A stretch of DNA of 36,765 bases from Natrialba chahannaoensis JCM 10990 (GCF_000337135.1 NZ_AOIN01000040.1:402-37166); one strand, 5' to 3'. Counted from the first letter of the stretch, positions 23,917 to 32,315 are shown. Made by a program: numbers and translations. Notes: generated by a model from the sequence alone, not told the origin.

Positions 23917-24162
23917 TCACCGGAGAGAGTCGTCAGCTCTCCCCTCCAGAAACGCGTCGACACCGCGAAAGAGGATTCGAATGACGAATAGGAGCCCGTA
24001 GAACCAGAGACACAGTGCGACGACCGTTCCGAACACGCCGAACAGGTCTCTGGCAAGCAGTGCGCCGTAGCCGGTGAAGATGAGTGCCACCAGTATTCGT
24101 CCGAAGACCCACTGCGAAATCTCGTCGACCGACGCGGTCGGCGTTGGCTCGAACGCGTTCAT
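23917..24162 (-). CDS. Small two-TM membrane protein at the head of the cofE-mer operon
   Basis: An 81-residue protein starting MNAFEPTPTASVDEISQWVF. Two hydrophobic helices follow (VALIFTGYGALLARDLF and FGTVVALCLWFYGLLFVIRI) and a charged end (LFRGVDAFLEGRADDSLR). The frame also allows an ATG at 24171. The A/T box at 24182-24190 favours 24162. It is 36 bp ahead of cofE on the same strand. Whether it serves F420 metabolism or simply shares the promoter is unknown. Confidence 0.75.
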   Translation of the reverse strand: MNAFEPTPTASVDEISQWVFGRILVALIFTGYGALLARDLFGVFGTVVALCLWFYGLLFVIRILFRGVDAFLEGRADDSLR

Positions 24163-24181
24163 GCGGATCACGAATGAGTCG

Positions 24182-24190
24182 AATTACTAA
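24182..24190 (-). promoter_or_regulatory. A/T box of the small-TM/cofE/mer unit
   Basis: TTAGTAATT on the minus strand lies 20-28 nt upstream of the ATG at 24162. This is the likely promoter of the three-gene unit. Confidence 0.5.
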
Positions 24191-24210
24191 CTATTTCCGA
24201 TCCTGACTGC

Positions 24211-24270
24211 ATCCATATCTGCATCAGCATCTGCATCTACGTCTCCATCTCCATCTGTATCTCTATCACT
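24211..24270. repeat. Hexanucleotide microsatellite (ATCTGC-like, about 10 units)
   Basis: Sixty bases made of ten 6-nt units of the type ATCTGC, ATCAGC, ATCTAC, GTCTCC, ATCTCC, ATCTCT. It is imperfect and lies in non-coding DNA between hyuB and the small-TM gene. Confidence 0.75.
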
Positions 24271-24297
24271 CGAGTCCCGCTGTACTCGAGGTACTCC

Positions 24298-24358
24298 GTA
24301 TCTGCTACTCCTCGTCTGCTACCCTCGTCTGCTACCCTCGTCTGGCACTCCTCGTCTA
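24298..24358. repeat. Tandem 13-14 bp repeats running into the hyuB stop codon
   Basis: CTCGTCTGCTACC at 24311-24323 and 24324-24336 is exact. Decayed units precede (24298-24310) and follow (24337-24350 and 24351-24358). The hyuB stop (CTA, 24356-24358) lies in the last unit, the same arrangement as at the Nudix gene at 13085. Confidence 0.75.
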
Positions 24359-25975
24359 CTTCTCCTCTTGCTCACCGTGTCCACCACCGCCGGGCGTCCG
24401 CACGGTGACTGTCGTTCCCGCGTCGACATCGACCGTCGTCTTCGCGGGCACCGGCTCGCCATCGAGCAGGTTCTCACCCGTCGCACCGCCCTCGCCGCCA
24501 GCGACGCCCGCTGGTGCGTGGCGGCGGCGCTCGGTCAGCAGCGAGACCGTCGCGTCCGCCTCGACCGTGACGGTGCGCTCCAGTCCCTCGCCGCCGCGGA
24601 ACCGGCCGCGGCCGCCGCTGCCCTCGCGCAGTGCGTAGCGTTCGACCCGGAGTGGGTACTCCGTCTCGAGTGACTCGACCGGCGTGTTGAGCGTGTTGGT
24701 CATTCCGACCTGCACGCCGTCCATACCGTCGCAGTCGGCACGAGCGCCGAAGCCGCCTGCGATGGTCTCGTAGTAGGTGAACGAGCCATCTCGCGCGCCG
24801 ATGGTTAGGTTGTTCATCGTGCCCTGGCCCTGCGCCGGGACGCGGTCGGGCGCGGCCTCGGCGAACGCAGTGAAGACCACGTCGGTCACGCGCTGGCTGG
24901 TCTCGACGTTGCCGCCGACGACTGCAGCCGGCGGCTCAGGGTTGAGCAACGTTCCTTTTGGTGCGTGAACGCTCACGGGCTCGTAACAGCCGTGATTCGG
25001 GGGAATCTCAGGATCGGTGAGACAGCGCACGACGAAGTAGACGGCACTTGTCGCAACTGCGCGCGGAGCGTTGAGGTTGCCCGCCAGCTGCGCTGCAGTG
25101 CCCGAGAAGTCGACATCGACCGACGCGCCGTCGATGGTCACGGCGACGCTGATCTCGATATCGTCGTCCGTTACGCCGTCGCCCTCCAGATAGTCCGTCG
25201 CCTCGTAGGTGCCGTCGGGTAACGCCGCGAGTTCGTCCTCGATCCGCTCGCGCGAGTAGTCGATGACGGCGTCGAAGCCCGACACCACCGTCTCGCGGCC
25301 GTGTTCGTCGAACAGGTCTCGCAAGCGTTCCGCGGCTCGCTCGTTCGCCGCGCGCTGGGCTCGCAAATCAGCCCGGCGCTCGCGGGCGTTTCGCACGTTC
25401 GCCAACAGCAGCGAGCGCACCTCCTCGCGGACCTCGCCGCCGGCCACCAGCCGCGTCGGCGGTATTCGAAGTCCCTCCTGGTAGATCTCCTCCGCGCCCG
25501 CGGGCATGCTGCCGGGCGTCATCCCACCAACGTCGGCGTGGTGGGCGCGCGAGACCGCATAGCCGACGATTTTGCCCTCGACGGCAAGCGTGGAGACCAT
25601 CGTCACATCCGGGAGATGTGTCCCGCCCTCGAACGGGTCGTTGAGCACGAAGACATCGCCAGGTTCTGGGTCGAACTCGAGTACGGCGTCGACGGCGGCG
25701 GGCATTGCGCCGAGATGGACGGGGATGTGTTCGGCCTGGGCGATCATTCGACCCTCGGCGTCGAAGAGTGCGGTCGAGCAGTCGCGGCGTTCTTTGATGT
25801 TGGGGGAGTAGGCCCCGCGAATCAGTGTTTGGCCCATCTCCTCGGCGATGCCGGCGAGCTGGTTGCGCAGGACTTCGAGGGTGACGGGGTCGATACGTTG
25901 GTCTGTGGTCGTGGGAGATTCGTCAGTCGAGCTGTTGGCTGCTGAGTCGTGGTTTGTCGAATCGTGATCAGTCAT
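24356..25975 (-). CDS. hyuB: Hydantoinase/5-oxoprolinase subunit B
   Basis: A 539-residue protein of the HyuB family. Its blocks are complete: [20 protein letters not shown], then [20 protein letters not shown], then [13 protein letters not shown], then [20 protein letters not shown], and the C-terminal [20 protein letters not shown]. HyuA and HyuB together hydrolyse a cyclic amide (hydantoin, 5-oxoproline or N-methylhydantoin) with ATP. The N-terminal 25 residues are a disordered Ser/Thr/Asp tail. The start overlaps the hyuA stop by four bases (ATGA). The substrate cannot be read from sequence. Confidence 0.93.
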   Translation of the reverse strand: MTDHDSTNHDSAANSSTDESPTTTDQRIDPVTLEVLRNQLAGIAEEMGQTLIRGAYSPNIKERRDCSTALFDAEGRMIAQAEHIPVHLGAMPAAVDAVLEFDPEPGDVFVLNDPFEGGTHLPDVTMVSTLAVEGKIVGYAVSRAHHADVGGMTPGSMPAGAEEIYQEGLRIPPTRLVAGGEVREEVRSLLLANVRNARERRADLRAQRAANERAAERLRDLFDEHGRETVVSGFDAVIDYSRERIEDELAALPDGTYEATDYLEGDGVTDDDIEISVAVTIDGASVDVDFSGTAAQLAGNLNAPRAVATSAVYFVVRCLTDPEIPPNHGCYEPVSVHAPKGTLLNPEPPAAVVGGNVETSQRVTDVVFTAFAEAAPDRVPAQGQGTMNNLTIGARDGSFTYYETIAGGFGARADCDGMDGVQVGMTNTLNTPVESLETEYPLRVERYALREGSGGRGRFRGGEGLERTVTVEADATVSLLTERRRHAPAGVAGGEGGATGENLLDGEPVPAKTTVDVDAGTTVTVRTPGGGGHGEQEEK

Positions 25976-28086
25976 TCCTCACTCACCTCCGGACGCGTCA
26001 TCGCAAGCGTTCCATCCGGCAGGATCTCACCCGTCCACCCGGGCGGGATCACCGTCGTACTCTCTGCCTGTTCGAGCACCGCCGGACCGTCGACCCTCGC
26101 GCCGGGTGCGACTCGGTCACGCTCGTAGACTGTCGCCTCGCTCTGTTCTTCGTCCGCGCCGGGGAAATGGGCGGTTCGGGTGCCGACGACCGCATCACCG
26201 CTCCCCTCGTGGCGAACGGTCGGCTCTGCGCCGGGAACGGTCGCCGTCGTGCGCAGATTGACCACTTCGATTGTCTCGTCCAGCGCGTACCCGTAGGTGC
26301 GCTTGTGGGCCTCGTGGAAGCGGTCGGCGACCGCGTCGGCGTCGAACGTCCCCGCCGCGCCCACGGGAACGGTCAACTCGAAACTCTGTCCGGCGTACCG
26401 ACAGTCCGCCGCCCGTTCGAGTTGGGCCGCGTCCGGATCAGAGACATCTGCCAGCACGTCTTCGACCAGATCGTCGTACATCTCGCTGATCGTCGCTGGC
26501 GAGGCAGACTCGAGTGCAATACCCACAGTCCGAACGGCGTCGTGACTCTCGTCGGCGGCGAGGAGGCCGAACGCCGAGAGGACGCCGCCGGGGCGGGGCA
26601 CGAGCACGCGCTCGACTGAGAGCGCGTCGGCCAGCGCCGCGGCGTGCATCGGCCCTGCGCCGCCGAAGGCGACGAGTTCGAACGCGCGGGGGTCGTGGCC
26701 GCGCTCGACCGTGACGCTGCGGATCGTTCGGGTCATCGTCGCGTTCGCCACGCGGTAGACGCCGCGGGCGGCCTCGAGTGCGCCGTCCAGACCAGCCTCT
26801 TCGGCAAGACTCGCCAGGGCGTCGTGGGCCGCCTCGACATCGAGAGTCATCTCGCCGCCGAGCGCGGTTTCGGGGCCGATGTAGCCGAGGACGACGTTGG
26901 CGTCGGTCACCGTCGGTCGCGTGCCGCCGCGGCCGTAGCAGGCGGGACCGGGCTGTGCGCCCGACGATTCCGGGCCGACGCGGAGTGCGCCGCCGGCGTC
27001 GACCCAGGCGATCGAGCCGCCGCCGGCTCCGACGGTGTTCACGTCGACCATCGGCGTCCGGATTGGGAGGCCGTCGATTTCGGCGTCGGTCGTCCGCTCG
27101 GCGCGGCCGTCCCGGACGAGGCTCACGTCGCTCGAGGTGCCGCCCATGTCGAAGGTGACGAGCCCTTCGGGTGTCTCGCGGTCTGTCTCTGCAGGTTCGT
27201 CGCTGTCGCCGCTGCCACTGGAACCGCCGACGGTCGCCCCCGCGCCGACGACACCCGCGGCCGGACCGGAGAGTGTCGTCGTAACGGCGTGTTCCCGGAC
27301 CGTTTCCGGTGCTGCGGTGCCGCCGTTCGCCTGCATAATCTGCGGTTCGGGAATCCCCGCGTCGTCGGCCTGCTCGACGAGTCGGCCGATGTAGCGGTCG
27401 ATCGCGGGGCGGACGTAGGCGTCGACCGTGGTCGTCGACGTGCGCTCGAACTCGCGGAACTCGGCAAGCACCTCGTGGGAGGCCGACACCGGAACCGAGA
27501 GCTCCTCGCGGAGCATTTCGGCGACCTGGCGCTCGTTCGACGGGTCGGCGTAGGCGTGCAGGAGCGAGACCGTGACGGCCCCGACATCCGCTTCGCGGAG
27601 TTTCGCTGCGAGGTCACGGACCTCGTCGGGGTCGACCGGCCGTTCAGCGCCCTCGGCCGTCGTCCGCTCGTCGACCTCGAACCGCCGTTCGCGGGGGACG
27701 AGCGGCGTCGGTTTCTCGGCGTCGAGGTCGTAGAGCGAGGGCCGGTCTTGGCGACCGATCTCGAGTACGTCGCGAAAGCCGGCGGTGGTGACGAGTGCCG
27801 TCGCCGCGCCGTCGCGTTCGAGGAGGGCGTTGACCGAGACGGTCATCGCGTGGTTGAACTCGTCGATTTCGCCGGGGTCGATGCCCGCGTCGGCGCAGGC
27901 TTTCTCGATGCCTTCGAGGACGCCGACGTGCTGGGGGTCCGTGCTCGGCACCTTTGCGGTGACGAGACCGTCAGCGACGGAGAGGGCGACGTCGGTGAAG
28001 GTACCGCCGACATCGACGCCGATGCGGGTATTCGAATCGTGTTTCGTTGTATCCTGCTGTGTCGCGTGTGTGTTCATTTCGTTCAC
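25972..28086 (-). CDS. hyuA: Hydantoinase/5-oxoprolinase subunit A
   Basis: A 704-residue ATPase subunit. The actin-like phosphate loop RIGVDVGGTFTDVALSV lies at about residues 21-37. Further conserved blocks are FNHAMTVSVNALLERDGAAT, VTFDMGGTSSDVSLVRDG, and the Gly-rich GAGGGSIAWVDAGGALRVGP then ESSGAQPGPACYGRGG, where substrate and metal bind in the family. It activates the cyclic amide with ATP for ring opening by the complex with HyuB. Two ATGs, at 28086 and 28077, are possible. It starts 20 bp after the transporter stop, so all three genes are likely cotranscribed. Confidence 0.93.
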   Translation of the reverse strand: MNEMNTHATQQDTTKHDSNTRIGVDVGGTFTDVALSVADGLVTAKVPSTDPQHVGVLEGIEKACADAGIDPGEIDEFNHAMTVSVNALLERDGAATALVTTAGFRDVLEIGRQDRPSLYDLDAEKPTPLVPRERRFEVDERTTAEGAERPVDPDEVRDLAAKLREADVGAVTVSLLHAYADPSNERQVAEMLREELSVPVSASHEVLAEFREFERTSTTTVDAYVRPAIDRYIGRLVEQADDAGIPEPQIMQANGGTAAPETVREHAVTTTLSGPAAGVVGAGATVGGSSGSGDSDEPAETDRETPEGLVTFDMGGTSSDVSLVRDGRAERTTDAEIDGLPIRTPMVDVNTVGAGGGSIAWVDAGGALRVGPESSGAQPGPACYGRGGTRPTVTDANVVLGYIGPETALGGEMTLDVEAAHDALASLAEEAGLDGALEAARGVYRVANATMTRTIRSVTVERGHDPRAFELVAFGGAGPMHAAALADALSVERVLVPRPGGVLSAFGLLAADESHDAVRTVGIALESASPATISEMYDDLVEDVLADVSDPDAAQLERAADCRYAGQSFELTVPVGAAGTFDADAVADRFHEAHKRTYGYALDETIEVVNLRTTATVPGAEPTVRHEGSGDAVVGTRTAHFPGADEEQSEATVYERDRVAPGARVDGPAVLEQAESTTVIPPGWTGEILPDGTLAMTRPEVSEE

Positions 28087-28106
28087 GTTTGTCTCTGTGT
28101 CGTGTC

Positions 28107-29312
28107 TTAGAGGACGATGATATCGTACAGTGTCTGCAGACCGATTCCGATGACAACGAGCGTCACTGCGCCGCCGAGGATGTTCTGAAGCGTGCTGTTG
28201 GTATGCTCGCCGAGCAGTTCCTCGTTGTTCATCGCATAGATGAGGAAGGCCGCGAGGATCGGGAGCAGGAGTCCGTTCGCGACCTGTGCGAAGACGATCA
28301 CCTGGACAGGATCGTAGTCGAGCGCCGAGAAGGCGATTCCCGTTCCGAGGATCGTCATCCAGATGAGCCGAAAGCGCGTCGAGGTGAGGTCTCGTTCCCA
28401 GCCGAGCGCGCCGGCGGTGGCGTACGCGCCTGCCAGCGGTGCGCTCATCGCACTCGTGAACCCGGCTGCAAAGAGACCGATCGCGAAGAACCAGAGCGCG
28501 TAGCCGCCGAAGACTGGCTCGAGTTGGTCCGCCATCTCGCCGACGTTTCCGATCGAGGTGCCTTCGGGGAACACTGCAGCCGCCGTGACGACGATCGAGG
28601 TCGTGATGAGGCCGCCGATAACGACCATCCCGATCGTGTCAGTGCGACACTCGGCGAGGTCGCTCGCGCCGTCCCATCGCTCCTGGACGGTGCTCGCGTG
28701 CAGGAACAGGTTGTAGCCGACGACCGTGGTGCCGATGAGTCCGGCGATCAGGTAGGCCGAGCCGTCGGGAATCGTCGGGACGAGGCCCGCCGAGAGCGAT
28801 CCGATGTCCGGTCGCACGATGGCCGCATTGAGCACGAACGAGAGTCCCATGACGATCACGAGTCCGATAAAGACGTGCTCGATCAGTTTGTAGTTCCCCG
28901 TCCAGAGCAAGCCGGCGGCGACAAGACCGATGAGCGGCCCCCAGACGTTCTCGCTGATGTCGGTAACCGTGGCGAGCCCTGTCGCACCGCCGACGATGTT
29001 GCCTGTCTGGAACGCCGCCGTTCCGATACCAATCGCACTGACGACTAGCACGACGACACTCGTCTTGACTAGCGGGTTCGAGAACTCGCTTCGAAATGCT
29101 TCGCCCAATCCTTCCTGCGTGATCAGTCCGAACCGCGCGCTCATCTCCTGGAGCACGATCGTCGCGAAAATCGAGAAGACGATCGTCCACACGAGTACAT
29201 ATGCGTATTCGGCACCGAGCACGCTCGCAGTCGTCACGGTACCTGGTCCAATGAACGCCGCGGCGACGAGTGCACCTGGTCCGATCGATCGTATGCGGTC
29301 AATGACTCCCAT
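28107..29312 (-). CDS. Nramp-like transporter lacking the metal-binding residues
   Basis: A 401-residue membrane protein with about 11 TM helices in LeuT-type arrangement. It aligns with Nramp: TM1 IGPGALVAAAFIGPGTVTTA and TM6 GTTVVGYNLFLHASTVQERW. In metal-transporting Nramps TM1 has DPGN and TM6 has an A-x-x-MPH block. Here DPGN is GPGT (residues 22-25) and MPH is VGY (198-200), with Thr at the Ala position; all the metal ligands are replaced. It sits directly ahead of hyuA and hyuB, so I infer an organic substrate. The start MGVIDRIRS at 29312 is preferred; ATG 29327 is possible. No other transporter in the window could serve HyuAB. Confidence 0.85.
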   Translation of the reverse strand: MGVIDRIRSIGPGALVAAAFIGPGTVTTASVLGAEYAYVLVWTIVFSIFATIVLQEMSARFGLITQEGLGEAFRSEFSNPLVKTSVVVLVVSAIGIGTAAFQTGNIVGGATGLATVTDISENVWGPLIGLVAAGLLWTGNYKLIEHVFIGLVIVMGLSFVLNAAIVRPDIGSLSAGLVPTIPDGSAYLIAGLIGTTVVGYNLFLHASTVQERWDGASDLAECRTDTIGMVVIGGLITTSIVVTAAAVFPEGTSIGNVGEMADQLEPVFGGYALWFFAIGLFAAGFTSAMSAPLAGAYATAGALGWERDLTSTRFRLIWMTILGTGIAFSALDYDPVQVIVFAQVANGLLLPILAAFLIYAMNNEELLGEHTNSTLQNILGGAVTLVVIGIGLQTLYDIIVL

Positions 29313-29503
29313 GATGATTGTCCACATGCATCGCTCGGAGAAACCACCAAAAGCGTTGTTAAGAATTACACATACGTCTCGAGGCCAGGAAATTTGGAGT
29401 ATGAACGAGTATGAATCCGTATGAACACCGCCGCTGTGGGAGACAGAACGCCCCCATTCTGAGCCACGTTCATTCTCGAGTCTAGTCAGGCTACTCTCCC
29501 GGC

Positions 29504-30067
29504 TCACGCCGCGTCAGGTGCCGTATCGCGGTCTTCTTCGGTGATGATCGCCTTCGACACGCCGCGTTCGACCTCGAGTTCAGTCCCGATTCGAACCGTG
29601 CTCCGTTCGATAAATCGCGTCATGAACCAGCAGATCGACTCCGAGGGAAAAACCACATGATACATTCCCTCTTCTTCCCCTCGAACCTCGAGAAAGCCAC
29701 AGAACGACAGCCACTCGAGTAACTCCCCAACGCCGGAAAACCGATCCGCGTACTCGCGGGCGTGATAGTCGGAGACGCGGTCTGCGGCGTCGACGAACTC
29801 GGGGTCTGGGTCGCCACCGGCGTAGCTGTACTCCAGAAAGGCGTGCAAGAAGTCGACATCGAGTAGGACGTGTTCGCCCGAGGCGAGCATGCGGTAGTAC
29901 TGTTCTAAGTTATCACTCGGCTGGCGCTCTGCGGCGTCGAAGTTGGCCGCGTAGAAGGCGAGCGCGCGCCGGACGACCTCGCTCTGCCCGGCGTTCGTCT
30001 CGGCGACCAGTGTCTCGAGGGCGGTCTGGGCCTCATTGTCGAGTGAGACCGTTACGCGCTGTGTCAT
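29504..30067 (-). CDS. Ribbon-helix-helix protein, haloarchaeal type
   Basis: A 187-residue protein. Residues 1-45 form a ribbon-helix-helix domain: MTQRVTVSLDNEAQTALETL then VAETNAGQSEVVRRALAFYA. The rest is a helical regulatory-looking domain (EYYRMLASGEHVLLDVDFLH, then GVGELLEWLSFCGFLEVRGE, then ESICWFMTRFIERSTVRIGT). RHH proteins bind DNA as dimers. It is encoded just upstream of the transporter-hyu operon on the same strand, with 191 bp between, so it is a candidate regulator of it. The family is common in haloarchaea and the partner unknown. A GTATAG box lies at 30091-30096. Confidence 0.85.
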   Translation of the reverse strand: MTQRVTVSLDNEAQTALETLVAETNAGQSEVVRRALAFYAANFDAAERQPSDNLEQYYRMLASGEHVLLDVDFLHAFLEYSYAGGDPDPEFVDAADRVSDYHAREYADRFSGVGELLEWLSFCGFLEVRGEEEGMYHVVFPSESICWFMTRFIERSTVRIGTELEVERGVSKAIITEEDRDTAPDAA

Positions 30068-30090
30068 GGTCGCTGGTCGGACTCAAGACG

Positions 30091-30096
30091 GGTATA
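30091..30096 (-). promoter_or_regulatory. A/T box of the RHH gene
   Basis: CTATAC on the minus strand lies 24-29 nt upstream of the ATG at 30067, the position of a TATA box for a leaderless mRNA. Confidence 0.55.
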
Positions 30097-30160
30097 GTTC
30101 ACGCACGGTGGCTCCGCTGTTCCCGAAAGTCATTCCGTTGCGGCCCCCATGAGGCCACGT

Positions 30161-31546
30161 ATGAGCGATTCCACGAACGGCGATGGGACCGAATCTGAAT
30201 CTGAATCCACCCACGCCGATGTCGTCACCGCCTTTCTCCGCCATCGCGGCGAAATCCTCCTCTTGCGCCGCAGCGACGCCGTCGGCACCTACACCGGGCG
30301 GTGGGGCGGCGTCTCCGGCTTCGCCGAAGGCGACCCCGACGCACAGGTCCGCACTGAAATCCACGAAGAAACTGGCCTCTCGGACGCCGAAATCGACCTC
30401 GTCCGGTCCGGCCGCTCCGTCTCCGTTACCGATCCCGATCTCGACCGCGAGTGGACGGTCCACCCCTACCTGTTCGACGCCGACAGCCGCGACGTGACTC
30501 TCAGTGCGGAGCACGACGCACTCGAGTGGACACCACCAACGACCATCTGCATCGACCCGGACCGCCAGACGGTGCCGGCGCTGTGGACGGCCTACGAGCG
30601 CGTTGCACCGACGGTGCGCTCGATTACGGCGGACGACGAGCACGGAGCGGCCGCGCTCTCGATCCGCGCCCTCGAAGTGCTTCGGGACCGAGCGGGACTG
30701 GTGGTCGCCGAGCGCACGGATTCCGGCGACGGCGACAATGCGGACCAGCACGTCGACGCTAACGCCGAGGAGGAATGGGCCGAACTCACCGCGCTCGCCG
30801 AGCGACTCCTCGAGGCGCGGCCGTCGATGGCGGTGCTCCGAAACCGGGTGAACCGGGCGATGGCGACGGCGATCGAGGACCTCGACGCGGAGGCGGCTCC
30901 GGACGCACAGGTTGTACTCGAGTCCACCCTTGCAGGAATCGACCGCGCGATTACTGCGGACGACGACGCTGGGGCAACTGCGGCCGACGCCATCGACGGT
31001 GCTGTGCTCACCCTCTCGCGCTCTGGAACCGTCGTCGACGCGCTTCGGGCCGGCGCGCCGTCACGGGTGTTCGTCGCCGAATCCAGACCCGCGTTAGAGG
31101 GAGTCGACATCGCCGAGGAACTGTCCGCTGGTGCCGTCGACTGTCCCGTGACGCTCCACACCGACGCCGCAGCCGCGCACGTGCTCGCAACCGAATCCAT
31201 CGATCGGGTGCTCGTCGGCGCGGACACGATTCGCCATGATGGCGCTGTCGTGAACAAGACCGGGACGCGCGCAGTCGCCATTGCCGCTGCCCACGAGGAC
31301 ATTCCCGTGACCGTCGTCGCCGCTACGGACAAAACCTCGACTCGTGAGGAGGTTGCACTCGAGTCCGCCGCGCGCGATGCGGTTTACGACGGCGACGCTG
31401 CGGTCGATGTGCTGAACCCGACGTTCGACATCACACCCGCCGACTGCGTGACAGCGTTCGCGACGGAACAGGGGCTGCTCGCGCCCGCCGAAATCGGGGG
31501 AATCGCTGAGAACCTGCGTGCACTCGAGTCCTGGCGCGACCACTGA
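30161..31546 (+). CDS. Nudix domain fused to an eIF2B-like (R15P isomerase-like) domain
   Basis: A 461-residue two-domain protein. Residues about 15-150 form a Nudix domain with GGVSGFAEGDPDAQVRTEIH then EETGLSDA; the box deviates from GX5EX7REUXEEXGU (Gly and Thr for the second Glu and Arg), so its activity is uncertain, though the EE pair is present. After a linker, residues about 205-460 form an eIF2B/MtnA/ribose-1,5-bisphosphate isomerase-type domain: LSRSGTVVDALRAG, then SRPALEGVDIAEELSAGAVD, then DRVLVGADTIRHDGAVVNKT and GTRAVAIAA. In archaea the isomerase belongs to the AMP-phosphorylase pathway. The fusion is known in haloarchaea. Start MSDSTNGDG at 30161; 30149 also possible. Its stop codon overlaps an 82-bp palindrome. 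Confidence 0.85.
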   Translation: MSDSTNGDGTESESESTHADVVTAFLRHRGEILLLRRSDAVGTYTGRWGGVSGFAEGDPDAQVRTEIHEETGLSDAEIDLVRSGRSVSVTDPDLDREWTVHPYLFDADSRDVTLSAEHDALEWTPPTTICIDPDRQTVPALWTAYERVAPTVRSITADDEHGAAALSIRALEVLRDRAGLVVAERTDSGDGDNADQHVDANAEEEWAELTALAERLLEARPSMAVLRNRVNRAMATAIEDLDAEAAPDAQVVLESTLAGIDRAITADDDAGATAADAIDGAVLTLSRSGTVVDALRAGAPSRVFVAESRPALEGVDIAEELSAGAVDCPVTLHTDAAAAHVLATESIDRVLVGADTIRHDGAVVNKTGTRAVAIAAAHEDIPVTVVAATDKTSTREEVALESAARDAVYDGDAAVDVLNPTFDITPADCVTAFATEQGLLAPAEIGGIAENLRALESWRDH

Positions 31547-31627
31547 TACGGTTCGCTGTAAGTCCTTACCGGCGCAACCGCAGGGCGGGTCGCGGTTGCG
31601 CCGGTAAACAGTTACAGCAATCCGTAT
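31546..31627. repeat. 82-bp palindromic element (REP-like)
   Basis: Two 36-nt arms (31546-31581 and 31592-31627) are inverted copies with 30 of 36 positions matching, enclosing a 10-nt loop. The innermost 16 bp of each arm (TTACCGGCGCAACCGC and its complement) match perfectly. The outer tips read ATACGG and CCGTAT. The left arm begins on the last base of the TGA stop of the preceding gene. It can act as a terminator hairpin, but a length of 82 bp with structured tips looks more like a dispersed palindromic repeat or a small MITE-like element. Confidence 0.8.
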
Positions 31628-31940
31628 GAAGCGACAGAGGGAAACCCGTTCGTCGAGTAGGGATCGGCGGCGGCCGTGACGAGCAGTTACCCCCTCCGAG
31701 CCCTTTGTGACGAGGACTTTTCCCGAGCCGCCGTTTCCGAACGGATCTAGCGCCGGCCATTGCGACGACACTGTTACAGGTTGGCAATGGTTGAACATTG
31801 AGTTGTCTGCATCGAGTGATGTGCAACCCAGTCCAACCAACTCGCCGGTGAGGGGCAATATCCGATACTCACTCCCAGTCTCGACCGTGAAATCACGTTT
31901 CTCGGTATTCACGACCGGGGACGGCGTCTTTCCAGCGACC
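31628..31940. other. Non-coding stretch between the palindrome and the dehydrogenase relic
   Basis: No gene recognised. A plus-strand frame is open from 31707 into the relic, but shows no dehydrogenase-like pattern before 31941. A minus-strand frame also stays open with a fairly protein-like composition, without recognisable motif. This is probably where the N-terminal, NAD-binding half of the dehydrogenase gene was lost or overwritten. Confidence 0.35.
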
Positions 31941-32254
31941 GAACTCGCCGACGCTGAGTTCATCGACGCTATGCGCGACGATGCCTCCTTCGTCAACATC
32001 GGCACGGTTCCAGTGTCGCTGAGCCTGCAGTGGTCGATGCACTCGAGTCCAACTCGATCGAAGGCGCGGGCCTCGACGTGTTCGAGACGGAGCCGCTGCC
32101 AGAGGAGTCTCCGCTGTGGGAGATGGACGAAGTGATCATCACGCCTCACTGTGCCGCGTTTACGGTGGATTACTTCCGTGATGTTGGTGGACTGGTTCGA
32201 GAGAACGTCGAGCGCCTCAGAGATGGAAAGGAACTAACGAATCAGGTCGTCTGA
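31941..32254 (+). pseudogene. C-terminal relic of a D-2-hydroxyacid dehydrogenase
   Basis: The frame at 31941 reads ELADAEFIDAMRDDASFVNI then G, which is the segment just after the NAD-binding loop of D-isomer-specific 2-hydroxyacid dehydrogenases. A frameshift at about 31995-32015 moves to a second frame that continues EPAVVDALESNSIEGAGLDV then FETEPLPEESPLW, the catalytic His block ITPHCAAF, and the end of the protein at 32254. The N-terminal half with the GXGXXG loop is missing. The remnant is therefore dead. Intact relatives reduce 2-oxo acids with NAD(P)H. Confidence 0.8.
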
Positions 32255-32285
32255 CTGCTGAAAGGTTTCGATCTGAATAGATTGC

Positions 32286-32293
32286 GTTTAAGC
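32286..32293 (+). promoter_or_regulatory. A/T box of the Nudix gene at 32316
   Basis: GTTTAAGC is centred 27 nt upstream of the ATG at 32316, in line with a leaderless haloarchaeal transcript. Confidence 0.55.
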
Positions 32294-32315
32294 GGTATGT
32301 TCACCTTTCGCCGAT

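Noticed and set aside
24211-24358. Tandem repeats that could suggest a CRISPR array
   Set aside because: Units are 6 or 13 bp, contiguous, without spacers, and no cas gene is nearby.
26644-28110. A 488-residue plus-strand frame across hyuA, and similar long frames across nirA, mer and others
   Set aside because: These are shadows caused by high GC and rare stop codons. The opposite frames carry the real family motifs.
31094-32149. A 351-residue minus-strand frame across the end of the fusion gene, the palindrome and the relic
   Set aside because: Most is antisense to a real gene, and the rest runs through a palindrome and a relic. No family motif was found, although 31628-31900 is oddly protein-like.
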